DNA of 64,000 nt from Imbricaverruca yamaguchii (lineage: Eukaryota; Arthropoda; Thecostraca; Neoverrucidae): positions 1,029,001-1,093,000 of the forward strand of contig JAOTOL010001474.1 of NCBI GenBank assembly GCA_034440575.1, given 5' to 3'. Of the stretch, positions 46,889 through 58,829 are shown piece by piece. The notes below the pieces were generated by a model. That model saw only the letters and a program-made list of their open reading frames with translations, had not been told where the DNA came from and did no database searches. Every line of letters starts with the position of its first letter. The stretch's first letter is position 1. A program made the position numbers and the translations under genes.

Positions 46889-46923
46889 ACTCAACGTTTC
46901 GGCTGGGGGCCATCGTCAGGAGT
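46889..46923 (-). ncRNA. Hammerhead-like core, left arm of element B
   Basis: Minus strand: ACTC, CTGACGA, TGGC...GCC, GAAAC, GTT, GAGT. It has the same layout as the core at 43224, with CTGACGA and GAAA intact. Confidence 0.4.
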
Positions 46924-46977
46924 GATGTAAAAAATCAGTGGTGCAGACACTTTTGTCAACCCTGCCATTTTTATATC

Positions 46978-47012
46978 ACTCCTGACGATGGCCCCCGGCC
47001 GAAACGTTGAGT
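46978..47012 (+). ncRNA. Hammerhead-like core, right arm of element B
   Basis: Plus strand: ACTC (46978-46981), CTGACGA (46982-46988), TGGCCCCCGGCC, GAAAC (47001-47005), GTT, GAGT (47009-47012). All core positions are intact apart from one extra T after CTGACGA. Confidence 0.4.
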
Positions 47013-47278
47013 AATATAGCATAATCCCTAACGCTACTTTTGATGTAAACTCAGCACCTCCTGGTATATTGAGGGTCGTACATTTCGTCTCACGCAATGT
47101 CTAAAACCTAGGAACACTTAAGAGCCATTCTTCATTGTATTAATCAATAACCTCATTCGAACTTTGTAACGGCATAAACGTCGTATGATACGACGTTATT
47201 GTCTCATCATTGTGTCGCCTGCTGCAGTTGGGAACGCTACATTTTCTGGAATAATTTTCCCACATGCCCGAGATTCCC

Positions 47279-47328
47279 GAGGCTATGTGATCAACATGGT
47301 TGATGCGCCCTAAAGCCCAAATGCCTGA
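47279..47328 (-). mobile_element. Fourth copy of the 55-bp element, reverse orientation
   Basis: On the minus strand CATTTGGGCTTTAGGGCGCA is followed by TCAACCATGTTGATCACATA. It is flanked by GAGATTCCC (plus strand) at 47270-47278 and 47329-47337. Its 3' half is diverged from the other copies. Confidence 0.6.
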
Positions 47329-47480
47329 GAGATTCCCAAGAGTCTCCATAGGTTTTCAAAGACAACTGTCGAATGAGTAGAAACACAGACACGATATTTC
47401 AATTACATCTTGTATATTCTGTATTGTATTGTATCATGTCCTGTATTGTATATTCTGGACAACACCATCCCATGAAGAAT

Positions 47481-47600
47481 GTTGCTGTTCCTCGTGAAGC
47501 CATGTCTGAATTCGGTTTCAGCGCCGCATAAGTCGTGTGACATGACATAGGTTGACCAACCAACGACCTGATTTGATCATTCTATGGAATTACTTTTCAT
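47481..47600. repeat. Dispersed repeat, partner near 63067-63240
   Basis: GTTGCTGTTCCTCGT, TCTGAATTCG, GACATGACAT-like and GGAATTACTTT blocks occur in the same order and spacing near 63070-63230. These are two diverged copies of an unknown repeat. Confidence 0.6.
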
Positions 47601-47740
47601 ATTTATTATATATCATATATATTATGTATATTATTTATGATATATATTATATATTATGTATATTATATATTATATATATTATATATTATATATAATATAT
47701 ATTATATATTTATTATAATTATTATATATATACATGCATG
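47598..47740. repeat. AT-rich palindromic low-complexity tract
   Basis: Repeated TATATATTATATATTATG-like sequence, able to form cruciforms. Confidence 0.95.
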
Positions 47741-47759
47741 TATATAGCAAATCGTTTAG

Positions 47760-50700
47760 GGCCCTATCCCAAGATAAAGGTCCTGTCACTCGGATGAGTT
47801 ATCATTACTATTGAGGAACTCAACATGGCCAAAGGTGAAGAAATAAGATGATATTAAGGTCTTGGCTAAATTGGCTTGCCAATGCCAAATGACATGCACA
47901 GTATGAGGCGAATTTTTCGGAAACTTGACTCAAGCTCAATATCATCTACTCTGCTTTACATATTTTGGCAATATGTAGTACAAATACATTTATCTACTTT
48001 TTCCCTCCGAAAAAATGCAGAAAAACATGGTCTGAATGTTTGACATTTCCAGGAAATTATTTCGGGGTCCGTATATTAACTTAATATGACTCCTGGTGAC
48101 ACCTTTATTGGTTAAAACGCAAGTGCAAGGTACGTTTCTGACTCGCACAATATATCAATACTCTCACAATAATACCATCGATACTCTCACAACAATCAAC
48201 AGTGCTTTCACAATATGTTTCACATTTTATCCTAGATCGCGTAGATCGAACGTTATTGCGGTGGCTTCAAGAGCTTCCTCGCCCTCACCCGACAATGGCG
48301 GGTTTGCGGGCCGGCAGGTGAGGGTTAAAGGGCGTATAGTGCTTGGAAGTAGTTAGCCTGGGCAACATGAAGTACGACCGAACAATTGGGCCAAGGACAA
48401 AGTGTTCGTCGACGACGAGGAATGGACATTAATTGCAAGAAGTTGGCAAATGGACCTTCCACACATTCTGCGAAACACTCGCACGCAGAACCGTTCGAGC
48501 TTGATTGCTGTCCAGAAATGACTTGCGCGGTCTTGTGAAACCACAGGATATCTTGCGGTCTATGCAGTCGAAGTTCCAACCACTCCACACAAAGGGAATT
48601 AAAGAATCTCGCAACATTAGAAAACACAACTACTGTAGATGAAACCAGTGTGATTCAAATAACTATGCAAAGGTAGAGGTGCTGACGTATCTTTAGCGCA
48701 ATAGCAATTGTTACTGGTCTCCAGTGACCAAATAAAGTCAAGCCGGCATCTCGCATTTTTTTGCAGGTGTTGTTTATAAGCAAGCGTAAATAAGATAGGG
48801 AAGTGTGACTTCTAAAAAGAACAAATTTTTCCTACATTTTTTTTTAAAAGCCAGACGCCTTTTTTCAAGACCTCATAATATTCGTTGACAATGAAAATAT
48901 TATTATTTCATGGACAGGATGTTACTTCATTGTGATAATATACAACAACTAACAAATATAGCCTAACCTGAACTGCATTCGAAAAGCAAAAAGTTGCATT
49001 GCAATTAGTCGGTCAGATCGTGGGGGTAGAAGAATTACAGATATGTAGGCATGGGAGGGAGAGAGCAGATTCACGACGGTTCCACATCACCTCATCCGAA
49101 GCAGAATTGCCAAGCGACGGGGTTGGCTCTTTAATGAAGGTTGGCTCTATGTACATTTACTGAGCAGAAGCTACCATTAGCTTAGACAATAGCGCGCTTA
49201 ATTTGATACTTCTGTATTTTGGAGCAGCACCTTTACCCAGGTAGAAAAGGGTGTCAACACATTATTTTTATTTTTATTAGTAGTAACACTTCTTGCCCAT
49301 TTTGTTCATTCTTCCTCCCGGAGAAACTAGGAAACGTGGGGGAGAGGAGGGCCCATCAGCATTGCTGGACCACACCACCAACATTTGAGGGGTTCCATCT
49401 GTATTCTTTCGTACATCCATGGGCTAAAAGGCATCTCACATACTCACCCGGGTCGTGTTTTGTTTAGGTGCTGTGCTTCAAAACTGTGATCGAACTGTTA
49501 TACTTGATCCATGATATAAATCCGTAAGATATAGGTTCTCACTGCCCGAAAGCTGCACTCATTGAAGACTTTGAGTCCGATAACTGTCCTTTCGCGAACA
49601 ACCGAACGAACATGTTCTCAAACCGTTTTTTTTTTGGTATGTATAGTTTTATCCTCATCTGTGGAGGTGGTTAGCATTCTGTCGAAGGTGTGGACACTTT
49701 TCAACAACTACTGCAAAATCACGACAGACATCGGTCTTAAATGCCTGGTACCACGAATCGAAACTGTTATCCCCTCAGCACTGACCTACTGAGCTGACAT
49801 GAATGAACTCAACGACATCGCGGTTCAAGCGGGACCTGAGATTTGCTACCGATTGCGTCAAACCGCACATAGCCATCTGGTGAGTCAATGCGGCCACGCG
49901 AAATACCCGGGGTTGGGTGGAGGGAATCCCGATCACTGACCTCCTGCCATGAGGTTTCCACTCATTGTGCCAAGGCCTCGTGTCAAGGTCTGTGTCGCGA
50001 TCGGAGTGGGGACATGAGGTAGGCGGACGGGGCAACAGGTTTCGCCTGGGGATTTCATCTGCGGGGCGCCGGATTGCTGCACTGCTCGTTAGGCAACTTT
50101 TGCATGAAATTAAACAAGCACCATTATTACATTGCTGTTATATTTGCACGCTACATTCAACTTCACGTGCACTAAATTGGTGACGTTGCGCAACAGGTGA
50201 AAGAGTTCACACGCATTGGTCGGACCAGATTCAAATAGTTACCCAGATCAAGGAGGCTCATACCCAATTCACGACGGCATACGCTTGCATTACACGAAAT
50301 TGTTACCCTTTTCAGGCAAATGATAGAAAATACTGAACCTGCAAACGAATTATACATTTTTGAGCTCACGATATTTCACGATGGGACAACATCTTTGTGC
50401 CACAGTTAACCTGGTTCATTTCCGTCAAGGTAGGTCGAGTACCGTCCGTTTTCTTCAAAGTATTTCCATCTTCCAATATAATTACCTTTTCTTGAAGCTG
50501 TCCTTTGTCGCTCGCATGATTTACTCCATGCTTATGTTCGTCAAAAAAGGTGACTACGATCAGGGTCTTTTGCTTCATCCTCAGATGATTTTCTGAATGT
50601 ATCATAAATTGAATACGTCGGCATAGTTGTCGGTGCACGGAGCTTTTCAGGTCATTCTTGAAGTCATGTCTTGGCAAAGATGATTAAACCATCGATGTAC

Positions 50701-51160
50701 TATTGAAAGTCAATATTCTAGCGGCCCGTTCGATATGTTATGCAATAATGCATAGCTTGTTTATGTAGGCGTGATGCAATGACAAGCAGAACAATGGCAT
50801 GCTGGTGAAGTTCATGCTAGGTAAACTACTCCAATAACTGATGTTGCAAATGCATAACAAAATTCTCATTTTTTTTTCGAACATGTGCACTGCCTTGCTA
50901 TGATACCGTGCACGATACTTCTATGACACAACAGCGAAAAACAATACGTGAATTCTTTCAGACATCAAAATGGCTAGGCCACGTCAGTTCAATCAGGTTC
51001 AGGTAACAGTGGATAAGGAATAGCTTTTCTGGTGCAATGTGTCTCATATTGCTTGGTTTCTGAACTATATATGAGGTGCCTATGCGATACATGCACGTGT
51101 AGTTATGTGTGAATTAGGACTTCGGCTTATACATACTATGGACGCCCCCATCCACACACA
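47760..51160. other. No supported gene
   Basis: Mostly AT-rich DNA. A minus-strand frame at 50366-50677 (103 codons, rich in Lys, His and Asn) looks like a decayed element protein, but I cannot name the family. Nothing else is recognised. Confidence 0.5.
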
Positions 51161-51167
51161 TATACAT

Positions 51168-51255
51168 ACAATATATATATATGTATGTGTGTGTGTGTTG
51201 GTATGTATGTGTGTGTGTGTCTGTGTGCGTGTGTGTGTGTGTGCGTATGTGTAAG
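51168..51255. repeat. AT/GT microsatellite
   Basis: An ATATATGTATGTGTGTGTG run with interruptions. Confidence 0.95.
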
Positions 51256-51299
51256 TGTAACTGCACTAAATTCAATAAAAAGCATACAAAAAGCCCCAT

Positions 51300-52730
51300 T
51301 AAGCATTCACCTTGTGGGTATTGTATCTGCATCTAATCTGAAATCTATTTGAAACCTTGCACGATATTCTCAGCTATATTTTTGTATCATGAAATTTGAA
51401 TTCAGGATCAAAATTTACCTCTGGAGAACCAAGATTTAAGTCGCTCACTGTTAAAATTCGACCAAGGCCAGTGGTCCAAGGTGGCCACGGATGACCTTTG
51501 CGGATTGGAACCGTCCTAGGATTATTCAATAGCACTGAATTCCAATTTTGGGCCCAATTGTACAAGAGAACATGGACAATTAGATACCTTCAGCAAATTT
51601 TCAGCTAAATAAAAAATAGGCCATGCATTTAACTCGGCTTGGTGCCTTCTCTGTGGAACAAACAGCCAGTTGCAACCTTTCGTAAGGTTCGCAAGACCCA
51701 AAAGGACACTGGATTGGTATCTTGGAGAGTGTGTTTGTGAGAATCTCCAGAAAGTCGCCAAATGCTTTCAATTTCCATACAATATGACCCTTGACCTCAC
51801 CCCTGGGGGCCAACCAATTGGCACACCGAGTCACGCACGGGATCACTATCGAGATCTCATAGGCCGTTATACACTGGTCTTCGTATCGTTTCTCTAGTTT
51901 CCTTGGTTCGAAATCGTCAGGGGAGGGGCATTTCAATATCCTGTCCTTCAACGTCCCCCTTCAACGTTCCCTCCCACCCGTGGTGCTGAAGGTGGAAAAT
52001 GCCGAATTACGGCGAGGGTTACTAGTTAGTATCGTCCAATAGTACGATACCATGTTACAAGTCAAAGTCACGTGGCGTTTCGGTCCAGTGACGTCATGCT
52101 GCACCGATAGCGGACGTGACGCGGAAAACCAGCGCGCCGGGTCTCCATTGTCGTCAGCGGAGCATGTCACTATTCAATCGGCCACGCACGTGAGCATGGC
52201 TCTATACGCACGTACGAGGCTGCTGCTCAACCAAGTTTCTGCCGTTCAGCAGAAGTTGTGTAGGTTGTCACGGCCGCACGTGCTGTGGTGTGCCTTAGCC
52301 ACCCTGCTCGAGTGATTTATGGGGCTTTCCAGCATAGCTAGCGACAAGGGCGTCGCCACAATGGGGAACGGAGTGACGGGTCCTCATAAGCTTCCCGAAA
52401 TTTAGCATTGTCCTGCGGTGTTGCATGGGAAAGTAGTTTATCAACCCTCTTGTTCCCCGCCCATCAAAAACCCGTCGTGATGTTCATGATAAGCTAGGTT
52501 AATCATGACAGCGCGCCGATGAATGCATGATTGACAAAATGCATGATTAACTTCATTGTTTTACATGGATATCTGTAATACTTTTCTTGCATTTATATTC
52601 CGGTCTTCTTTTGGGATAATTTCTTGGAACAATCCCATGAAAATCTCGGACATGCCTCTAATAGCAGCTTGTCCACCGTGTAGTCACACCGTTATGGTGC
52701 ATCACCACATCCTGTAACATTTAACTCTGG
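51300..52730. other. No supported gene
   Basis: Ordinary DNA with a short GC-richer patch at 52050-52320. A minus-strand frame at 51601-51951 (116 codons) shows no known domain. Confidence 0.55.
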
Positions 52731-52734
52731 ACCC

Positions 52735-52990
52735 TGTCTGCTGTGATCCCTGTAGTTCGCTGTAGTCCCTGTGACCCAGGTGGTCCGCCATGACCCCTGT
52801 GATCTGCTGTGATCCCTGTGGTCCACTGTAACCCCAGTGGTCCGCAATGACACTGTGGTCCACTGTGACCCATGTGGTCCGCCATGACCCCTGTGCTCTG
52901 CTGTGACCCCTGTGATCCACTGTGACCCCTGTGGTCCGCTGTGACCCCTGTGATCCACTGTGACCCCTGTGGTCCGCTGTGACTTCCAGC
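52735..52990. repeat. 19-bp minisatellite, about 13 copies
   Basis: GTGACCCCTGTGATCCACT alternates with GTGACCCCTGTGGTCCGCT at 19-bp steps (for example 52922 and 52941), with some longer degenerate units at the left end. Confidence 0.92.
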
Positions 52991-52999
52991 ACAGCACCG

Positions 53000-55270
53000 C
53001 ACTTCAGGCAACTCGCGCCTGAAACACACCTGCACAAACGTCACCGGAAAAATGCAACTGTCAACTGCCTTGCAACTGTGCTGACTTTCTTCAGAACTGT
53101 TGGGCGCTGAGCAGTCATGCATCCGCGAGTCAGCATGTGCGAACAATGGTGCCACGCCAGCCTCGACATGTAGCAGCTGTGTGTCTCACACTCCGCAGTG
53201 CTTGGCTCGTTGTTCAATAGTGTGCTCACGACATCGACTCAGCAAAACCGAACATGCATACGTGTGCACGTGTACACACATGCATGCATGTGGCACATAC
53301 ATGCGTGTGTGGCAAAGAGCGATACATCATCTCCATGCGTGCGTATGTGGCACAGAGCGATACACAATCACCAGGCGGAGTACACAACTTGTTGTCTTGG
53401 GACCTAAGGCTAATGGAACTCGTGTGCATTTGTATTCTTGGCTACAATCTGCACACTCTCATCGTGCATTTCCACCTGTTGCAGACACCCACTACTAGAC
53501 CGCTGTTGGCATGTTGCCACAGTGAAGTGAGATAGCGCCGAGGCGGAGTCGTTACTCTGGCGACAACAGGATGTTTTCGCCATCGTGGCAGAACCAAGAA
53601 GCGCATCGAAGCATTCGTGCTTGTTCGCTCGAACGTGACCAGAGCGAGTGGTAGTGTGGTGCACAATGTTTTCCGTTGAGTGACGCAACCAATGGGCCTA
53701 CTTGAGGCTTATCTAAGCGGTGAAGTGGGCGAAAAATGACCCAGTTTTCAGCCGAAATCGACGTTCAATTCGTTCGTCGTCATGGCCGTTTCAATCTGAA
53801 ATCGTTTGTATATTCACTGTCCTTTCAATGTCAAATGTTTGCTGTCAAGATAATCAGCGAATGTTGGTTTGAACGCGCAAAATATTCCGGCAAACATTCC
53901 GTGTTTAGAACGTTGTGGTAAAGCCACCCCTATGACATCACCCCAAATTATCCTGTCTTTGAACCAAGAGAGAAAAAAGCTCAGATTTCTTCTGTTATCT
54001 AATTGATAACCGGCAAGTTTTTGCTCTTGCATTGTTCCACCTCGCTTTAGTTTATGTTTCGCACCTTCATGTATTTTGCGTCCAGGTACGATTTCCAGTA
54101 ATATGCGCAGTTACCTGGTTGGAACATCCCAGGTGCTTTAGCTACCAATATTGTATGCAATTCTGCTACGCTAGGGCTAGATACCCTCAGGATTGCCACA
54201 CTATGGAATCCCGAATATCGATCCAGTTACCTACCGATGCTTCTAGATATCTATCGATTCTGTTTGTCATTTTTGTTGAGATATTTTAATATCTGAGTAC
54301 CTTCTGTTCCTCACATAATACTTGCAAATCCTGACATATTTTGGCCCGTTGAAGCAAGCCTTAAACCATTTCCATCAGTGCGCAGCACTATCGTAGCCAA
54401 AAATTGCTTCAATCGAGCTTTGTCAACTACACATATACGCTTGAGAAGCAAATGCACCTTCGGCCAATATGCGTATTGATTGTCGTCTATTAGAAGGAGC
54501 TGAAGTATCATTAGATATGGTGAACCCATCCGTGTCTCTTGTTCTTGGTGTACCACAATAGCCAGCAAAACAACGAGCGCATAAGAAAAAAAAACATCAC
54601 GATAACAAAATGCATCTAGCGGTACATACAACTCGGAAAGCTGAAGTACGTGCTATTGTCGCCTGTGCGACTGAGCCGTCAAATGATCTGACCCTGCTCT
54701 TGGGAGTAGTGATGTCGAAGTCGTGGAATTAAGACCACATGTTCGGACACAATTGTATGCACACAATACGCTACCCAAAAAGAGCTCAAGTGCAAATCCC
54801 TGGTGGTAATATTCTCAGCTGAAAGTCATCCTGAACTTCCAGCCCAATCATTAACAGATTACAAATATATCCATTTCTCAGCTCTAAATTCCGAATGGAA
54901 TTTGTCACGCACCTGAAGGTTGAGCGGAAGAAAGGCTCACATTTGGGCAGTTTTCCGGAGTTCTTGTTCGGCGATCATTTCTAACATTCTGACTCCTGCC
55001 TTTCATTGGTTTCGAAGGGCTTAGTAGTATTTGAGTCCGTACAGTTTTTTTTTAGGTGCAGCTGATTCGAAGAATCGTTTAAGAATTCATTTAATAATTT
55101 ACTTGGCAGTAGCAATTCACTTGGCAGTAGCAAAATACATTTGGCGTATTGTACTACAAAGCCCGTTAATGTGCATCGTCGCTGTAAACTTTCTGCAATG
55201 GTACATACCATTCAACTCGTCACGCAGATGAGCACGTATTTGCTGTTTAGACAAAAGCAAATCGATTGTA
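53000..55270. other. No supported gene
   Basis: Ordinary DNA with a CATG/TGTG-rich patch at 53250-53370. No coding sequence is recognised. Confidence 0.6.
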
Positions 55271-55279
55271 ACCATCGGC

Positions 55280-55634
55280 CAGTCTGGCCGCCGTTTCCCC
55301 CGGCCAACTGTTAGCCAGGGACCGCCCTCCAGCGGACCAAAGCGCCCAGGCCGGCAACAGCGGACACCGGTCTCGACGGCGTCGAAGCGCAGGCGTCACG
55401 TCGCCGCCGGCTATGTCCGGTCGTGACGTCACGAGCGCGGAACGCCGGCGGGCGGGCCTGGAATTACCCGGCCAGCGGCGGCCAGCGGCGGCCAGCGCTT
55501 TTAGAGGTCGGCGTGCGGCGAGCTCCAACAGTCCGCGGCTGGAGGTGAAAGCGAGAGTGGGGGGTGCGCCGCAGCCGCCAGCAGCAATCCGCGTCTGCGC
55601 GAGCTCGGACACACCGAGGACAACTGGTGTCAGC
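55280..55634 (+). promoter_or_regulatory. CpG-rich upstream region and probable 5' UTR of the serpin
   Basis: Sharply GC- and CpG-rich sequence directly precedes the serpin ATG and ends within exon 1, while the DNA on both sides is AT-rich. No TATA box is seen within about 100 bases of the ATG. The transcription start is not located. Confidence 0.45.
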
Positions 55635-57930
55635 ATGAGGTGGACAGGTGAGTGATTGACATGACTTGTCTTTGGGGGTCATTTACCCTCAATGTCTGCA
55701 CCGCTGAAGCCCAATAACTAATCAACGGTATGCTTTCGATATGGTTATGGATGCGACGTCATTTCACTTGGAGCTGAATATTCGTTTGTGAATACGATTC
55801 ACGGATTTTGTCTTAATGTATGCATTCTGGTTACTATTTCGGGCAAATCGGAATATTTATTAATTAAATGTAATGTTTTAGAACAATTTAGTTCTGGACG
55901 GAACTACGGAATCACGAACACAAATCCTTGACGGAATCACGGACACCTGGCGGTACGGATTAGCCCCAGTTCATGCAAGCGGGCAGTGCGGAGCACACCT
56001 ATGATCTGCCAGTGGACTCCGCCTCCATCAGACGCGATGGCGATGTTTTTCACGGCGCGCTTCATATCTGATTCTGAACCTTCACCTGGCCTGTGGCTAT
56101 GGAAATCCCAGGCTGGAACTGCGCCGCGCAGAACAAAAATCGCCGCCGCGGCCACCAGTACAGCGGGCTTTAGTCAACACCAGCACTGAACAACCGTCCG
56201 GAGCTGGCATGCCGACTGACATTTTGTGAGGCCGCAGCCGTTGGGAGGCTTACATGCTGCAGCTGTGGTCTTCATAACGAGTAATGGTGCTTGCTGGTGG
56301 TGTAGGGTGTTTCCCTGTGGCAACCTCAGTTGTGGTCTTCATAACGAGTAATGGTGCTTGCTGATGATGTAGGGTGTTTCCCTGTGGCAACCTCAGCTGT
56401 GGTCTTCATAACGATTAAAAGTTCTTCATGGTGGTGCAGGGTGCTGCCCGGTGAAAGTCCCAGTGGTGGTCTTCAGAACAAGTAATAGTTCTTGTTGGTG
56501 ATGCAGGGTGCTGCCCGCTGATAATCCCAGTGGTGACCTTCATAACAAGGAATAGTTGCTGACGGTGATGCAGGGTGCTGTCCTGTGACAGTCGCAGTGA
56601 TGGTCTTCATAGCGAGCAATAGTTGCTGATGGTGATGCAGGGTGGCTGACCTGTGACCGTCCGGTGTTCGGCGTTTCCAGGCGTGGCACTGGTGCTCCTC
56701 GGGGCGATCGGATGCACATTGGGCTCTCCTCAGTCCCCTGCTCAGCCACGAGCGCCCGAGGTCGAGCCGGAATCGGCCAGACCGCCACAAGACCGGCCGC
56801 CGAAACGCCGCTTCAGCATCACCGACTCCATCAACGAGTTCGCCATCGACCTGAGTGTCAACCGGCTGGCCGGCGGCAACCTCGTGTTCTCGCCGTTCTC
56901 CATAGTGAGCGTGCTGAACATGCTGTTGCTGGGCACCAGCGATAACACCTACGAGCAGCTGCGCACGGCGCTTAAGTACCCGTTCGAAATGAAAGACCTG
57001 CTGATTCACCAGCAGAGCGGGGTCCAGTTGCGGTCACTGCGCCGCGCGTCCCAAGGAATCGACGTCCAGATCGCCAACCGCATCTTCACCGACTCCAGGT
57101 TCCGCATTAAGGAGTCGTTCATGCGCAATGCCAGGGACTTCTACCAGGCCGGTGTAGAGCAACTCGAGTTCGGGAAGAAGCCAGCGGTGGCGGCCCGCCG
57201 CATCAACGAATGGGTGAGCGACCATACTAACGGCAAGATCGAGAAGCTGCTGGAGAACCCTCCGCCGCGCAACACGCGCATGATCGCCACCAACGTCGTC
57301 TACTTCAACAGCACCTGGCAGACGCCGTTCGATCCGAAGAACACCAAGAAGCTGACGTTCCATCTGGGCAACCGCGAGACCATCAAAGTGAATATGATGT
57401 ACAAGGACATGGAGGCGCCGTTCGCTAACTTCCCTTCGGACAGCTTCCGCGCGCTGGCGCTGCCGTACCAGGGCGGCCAGTACGCCATGTACATCCTGCT
57501 GCCGGACGAGGCGGGCGAAGCACCGCTGGCCGCGCTCGAAAGCAAGCTCACCAACGACAACCTGCGACATATATTCAGCTCGCTGCGGCCGACCAACATC
57601 TCCGTCTGGCTCCCGCGCTTCCAGCTGGAGCACTCGCTGGCGCTGCGCGACGTGCTTCAGGCGATGGGCGCCGTCGACCTGTTCCAGGAGTCGCGCGCGC
57701 TGTTCGACCGGCTCTCGCCCGACCGCCAGCTGTTCCTCAGCGAGGTGATCCACCAGGCGGTGATTGACGTGCACGAGGCGGGCACCGAAGCGGCCGCCGT
57801 CACCGTGACCCTGGTCAACCGCGACCGGCTGGCCAAGGAGTTCCGCGTCAACCGGCCGTTCGTGTTCGTCATCCGCGACAACCGGACGGGCGTGCCGCTG
57901 TTCTGGGGCCGCGTCGTGCGGCCAGAGTGA
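55635..57930 (+). CDS. Secreted serpin (serine protease inhibitor family), two exons
   Basis: Exon 1 (55635-55647) is ATG plus ten bases ending ACAG/GTGAGT. Exon 2 (56681-57930) follows a TTTCCAG acceptor. The split Gly codon joins cleanly, giving 420 residues. Residues 1-19 (MRWTGVALVLLGAIGCTLG) form a signal peptide. A charged, Pro-rich linker precedes the serpin fold. Visible signatures are NLVFSPFSIVSVLNMLLLG, NVVYFNSTW, YAMYILLP, VWLPRFQLE, LFLSEVIHQAVIDVHEAGTE and the C-terminal FRVNRPFVFVIRDNRTGVPL. The hinge GTEAAA (372-377) has the small residues needed for loop insertion, so it should be inhibitory. Counting as in antitrypsin puts P1 at Asp386, between Arg385 and Arg387, so a trypsin-like target is possible. 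N-glycosylation sites include NST and NIS. Length is normal and no break is seen. A role in protease cascades of immunity or clotting is family inference. Confidence 0.93.
56267..56668. repeat. 67-bp tandem repeat in the serpin intron, 6 copies
   Basis: GGTCTTCATAACGAGTAATG-type units start at 56267, 56334, 56401, 56468, 56535 and 56602, exactly 67 bp apart. The last unit runs into the intron's 3' end. A CTGAC branch-point-like motif at about 56646 is within it, some 30 bases before the AG at 56679-56680. Confidence 0.95.
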
Positions 57931-58069
57931 AGAGCTCCTCGCGGGGTGACTCGCGCTCAACTCCAGGAGGCTGAAGGCGGTGCCGCAGCGCTGGCGCCGC
58001 CGGCCTGTGGATGCCGCGGATGTGCGGAGTCGCGGATGCCGCGGATGTGCGGGAGTCGGCGGACATCCC

Positions 58070-58262
58070 GGACTCTGACCGTGTAGCTGCTGCAGCTGCC
58101 GGGTGGCAGCGGACACCACGGTCTCTGACCGTGTAGCACCTGCAGCTGCCAGGTGGCAGCGTACACCGCGGGCTCTGCTCGGGTGGCTCCTGCAGCTGCC
58201 TGGAGCCTGACCATGTAGCACCTGCAGCTTCCGGGTGGCAGCGGACGCCGCGGTCTCCGGGT
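58070..58262. repeat. 50-bp tandem repeat in the serpin 3' UTR, about 4 copies
   Basis: CTCTGACCGTGTAGC plus CTGCAGCTGCCGGGTGGCAG recurs at 58073, 58123, 58173 and, shorter, near 58206. Just before it CGCGGATGCCGCGGATGTGC is repeated. Confidence 0.9.
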
Positions 58263-58794
58263 GTTGTTGAGCGGCGTCAGTTGTCAGGCAGCGGTGCCAA
58301 TGCCCCTCTGCGTTCCATTCTTCTCGGCTTCATGATGCGGTGGTCGCCTCTCCACGGCCTTGGTGCCAGCACAGCTTCCTCGTGGTGCATGTGCACAAAT
58401 GAGCGGATGTGAAACACCCTGGCCGGCAGTGGACTCGGCTGTCTGCCAACGAGAGGAGGTAGCGTCTGCGATGAGGTATTATCTTGTGTACAAGTGGAGG
58501 CAAGCCTGGTCAGTGGCCTGACATGGCACTGCAGCCGGTTTTGAATGTCAGCTGACATGGGACTCGAACACTGGGACCAGATGATGGCCTCGTCGTCTAA
58601 AGCATGTGGGAAGCCGGTATGTGGGTCCCAAAGTGTATTTGTCGCTGATGTCTTGGATTAGCCGTTGATACTCTGATGTGCACCGTACGACGATGAGAGA
58701 AGCGACCCTTACCCAGTAGAGTGCAATGCAATGTCGCACGGTTTTGTCCTTGTGAATGTGCTGTGATGTGATGGCCCTCGAGTCATTCGAGCAT

Positions 58795-58800
58795 AATAAA
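58795..58800 (+). terminator. Poly(A) signal of the serpin
   Basis: AATAAA lies 865 bases after the serpin stop and is the first clear one downstream. It is followed by a TGTTTGAAG stretch. Confidence 0.55.
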
Positions 58801-58829
58801 TGTTTGAAGACCTAGCAACCGAGTTCTTG

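Larger units (their letters stand above)
46804..47147. mobile_element. Foldback element B with two hammerhead-like cores
   Basis: This is a second copy of the family at 43139. It starts at exactly the same base, TTGCGTGAGACG, right after the flank TAACTTCA (46796-46803). The right arm ends at 47097, followed by a 50-bp tail homologous to that of element A. It is then flanked by TAACCTCA (47148-47155), one mismatch to the left flank. Arms are about 120 bp and the central loop is about 55 bp. The same start point and tail in two independent insertions show this is a real mobile unit. Confidence 0.8.

Noticed and set aside
43139..47147. One composite transposon between the two foldback elements
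   Set aside because: Each foldback has its own target duplication, so they are independent insertions.
50366..50677. Transposase fragment on the minus strand
   Set aside because: The 103-codon frame looks protein-like but no diagnostic motif could be matched, so no family is claimed.
51895..51925. tRNA B box at GGTTCGAAATC
   Set aside because: No A box at suitable distance and no acceptor-stem pairing.
56653..56680. An upstream unspliced start for the serpin in the same frame as exon 2
   Set aside because: The spliced start at 55635 gives a perfect signal peptide and consensus splice sites. The upstream in-frame codons belong to the intron repeat.
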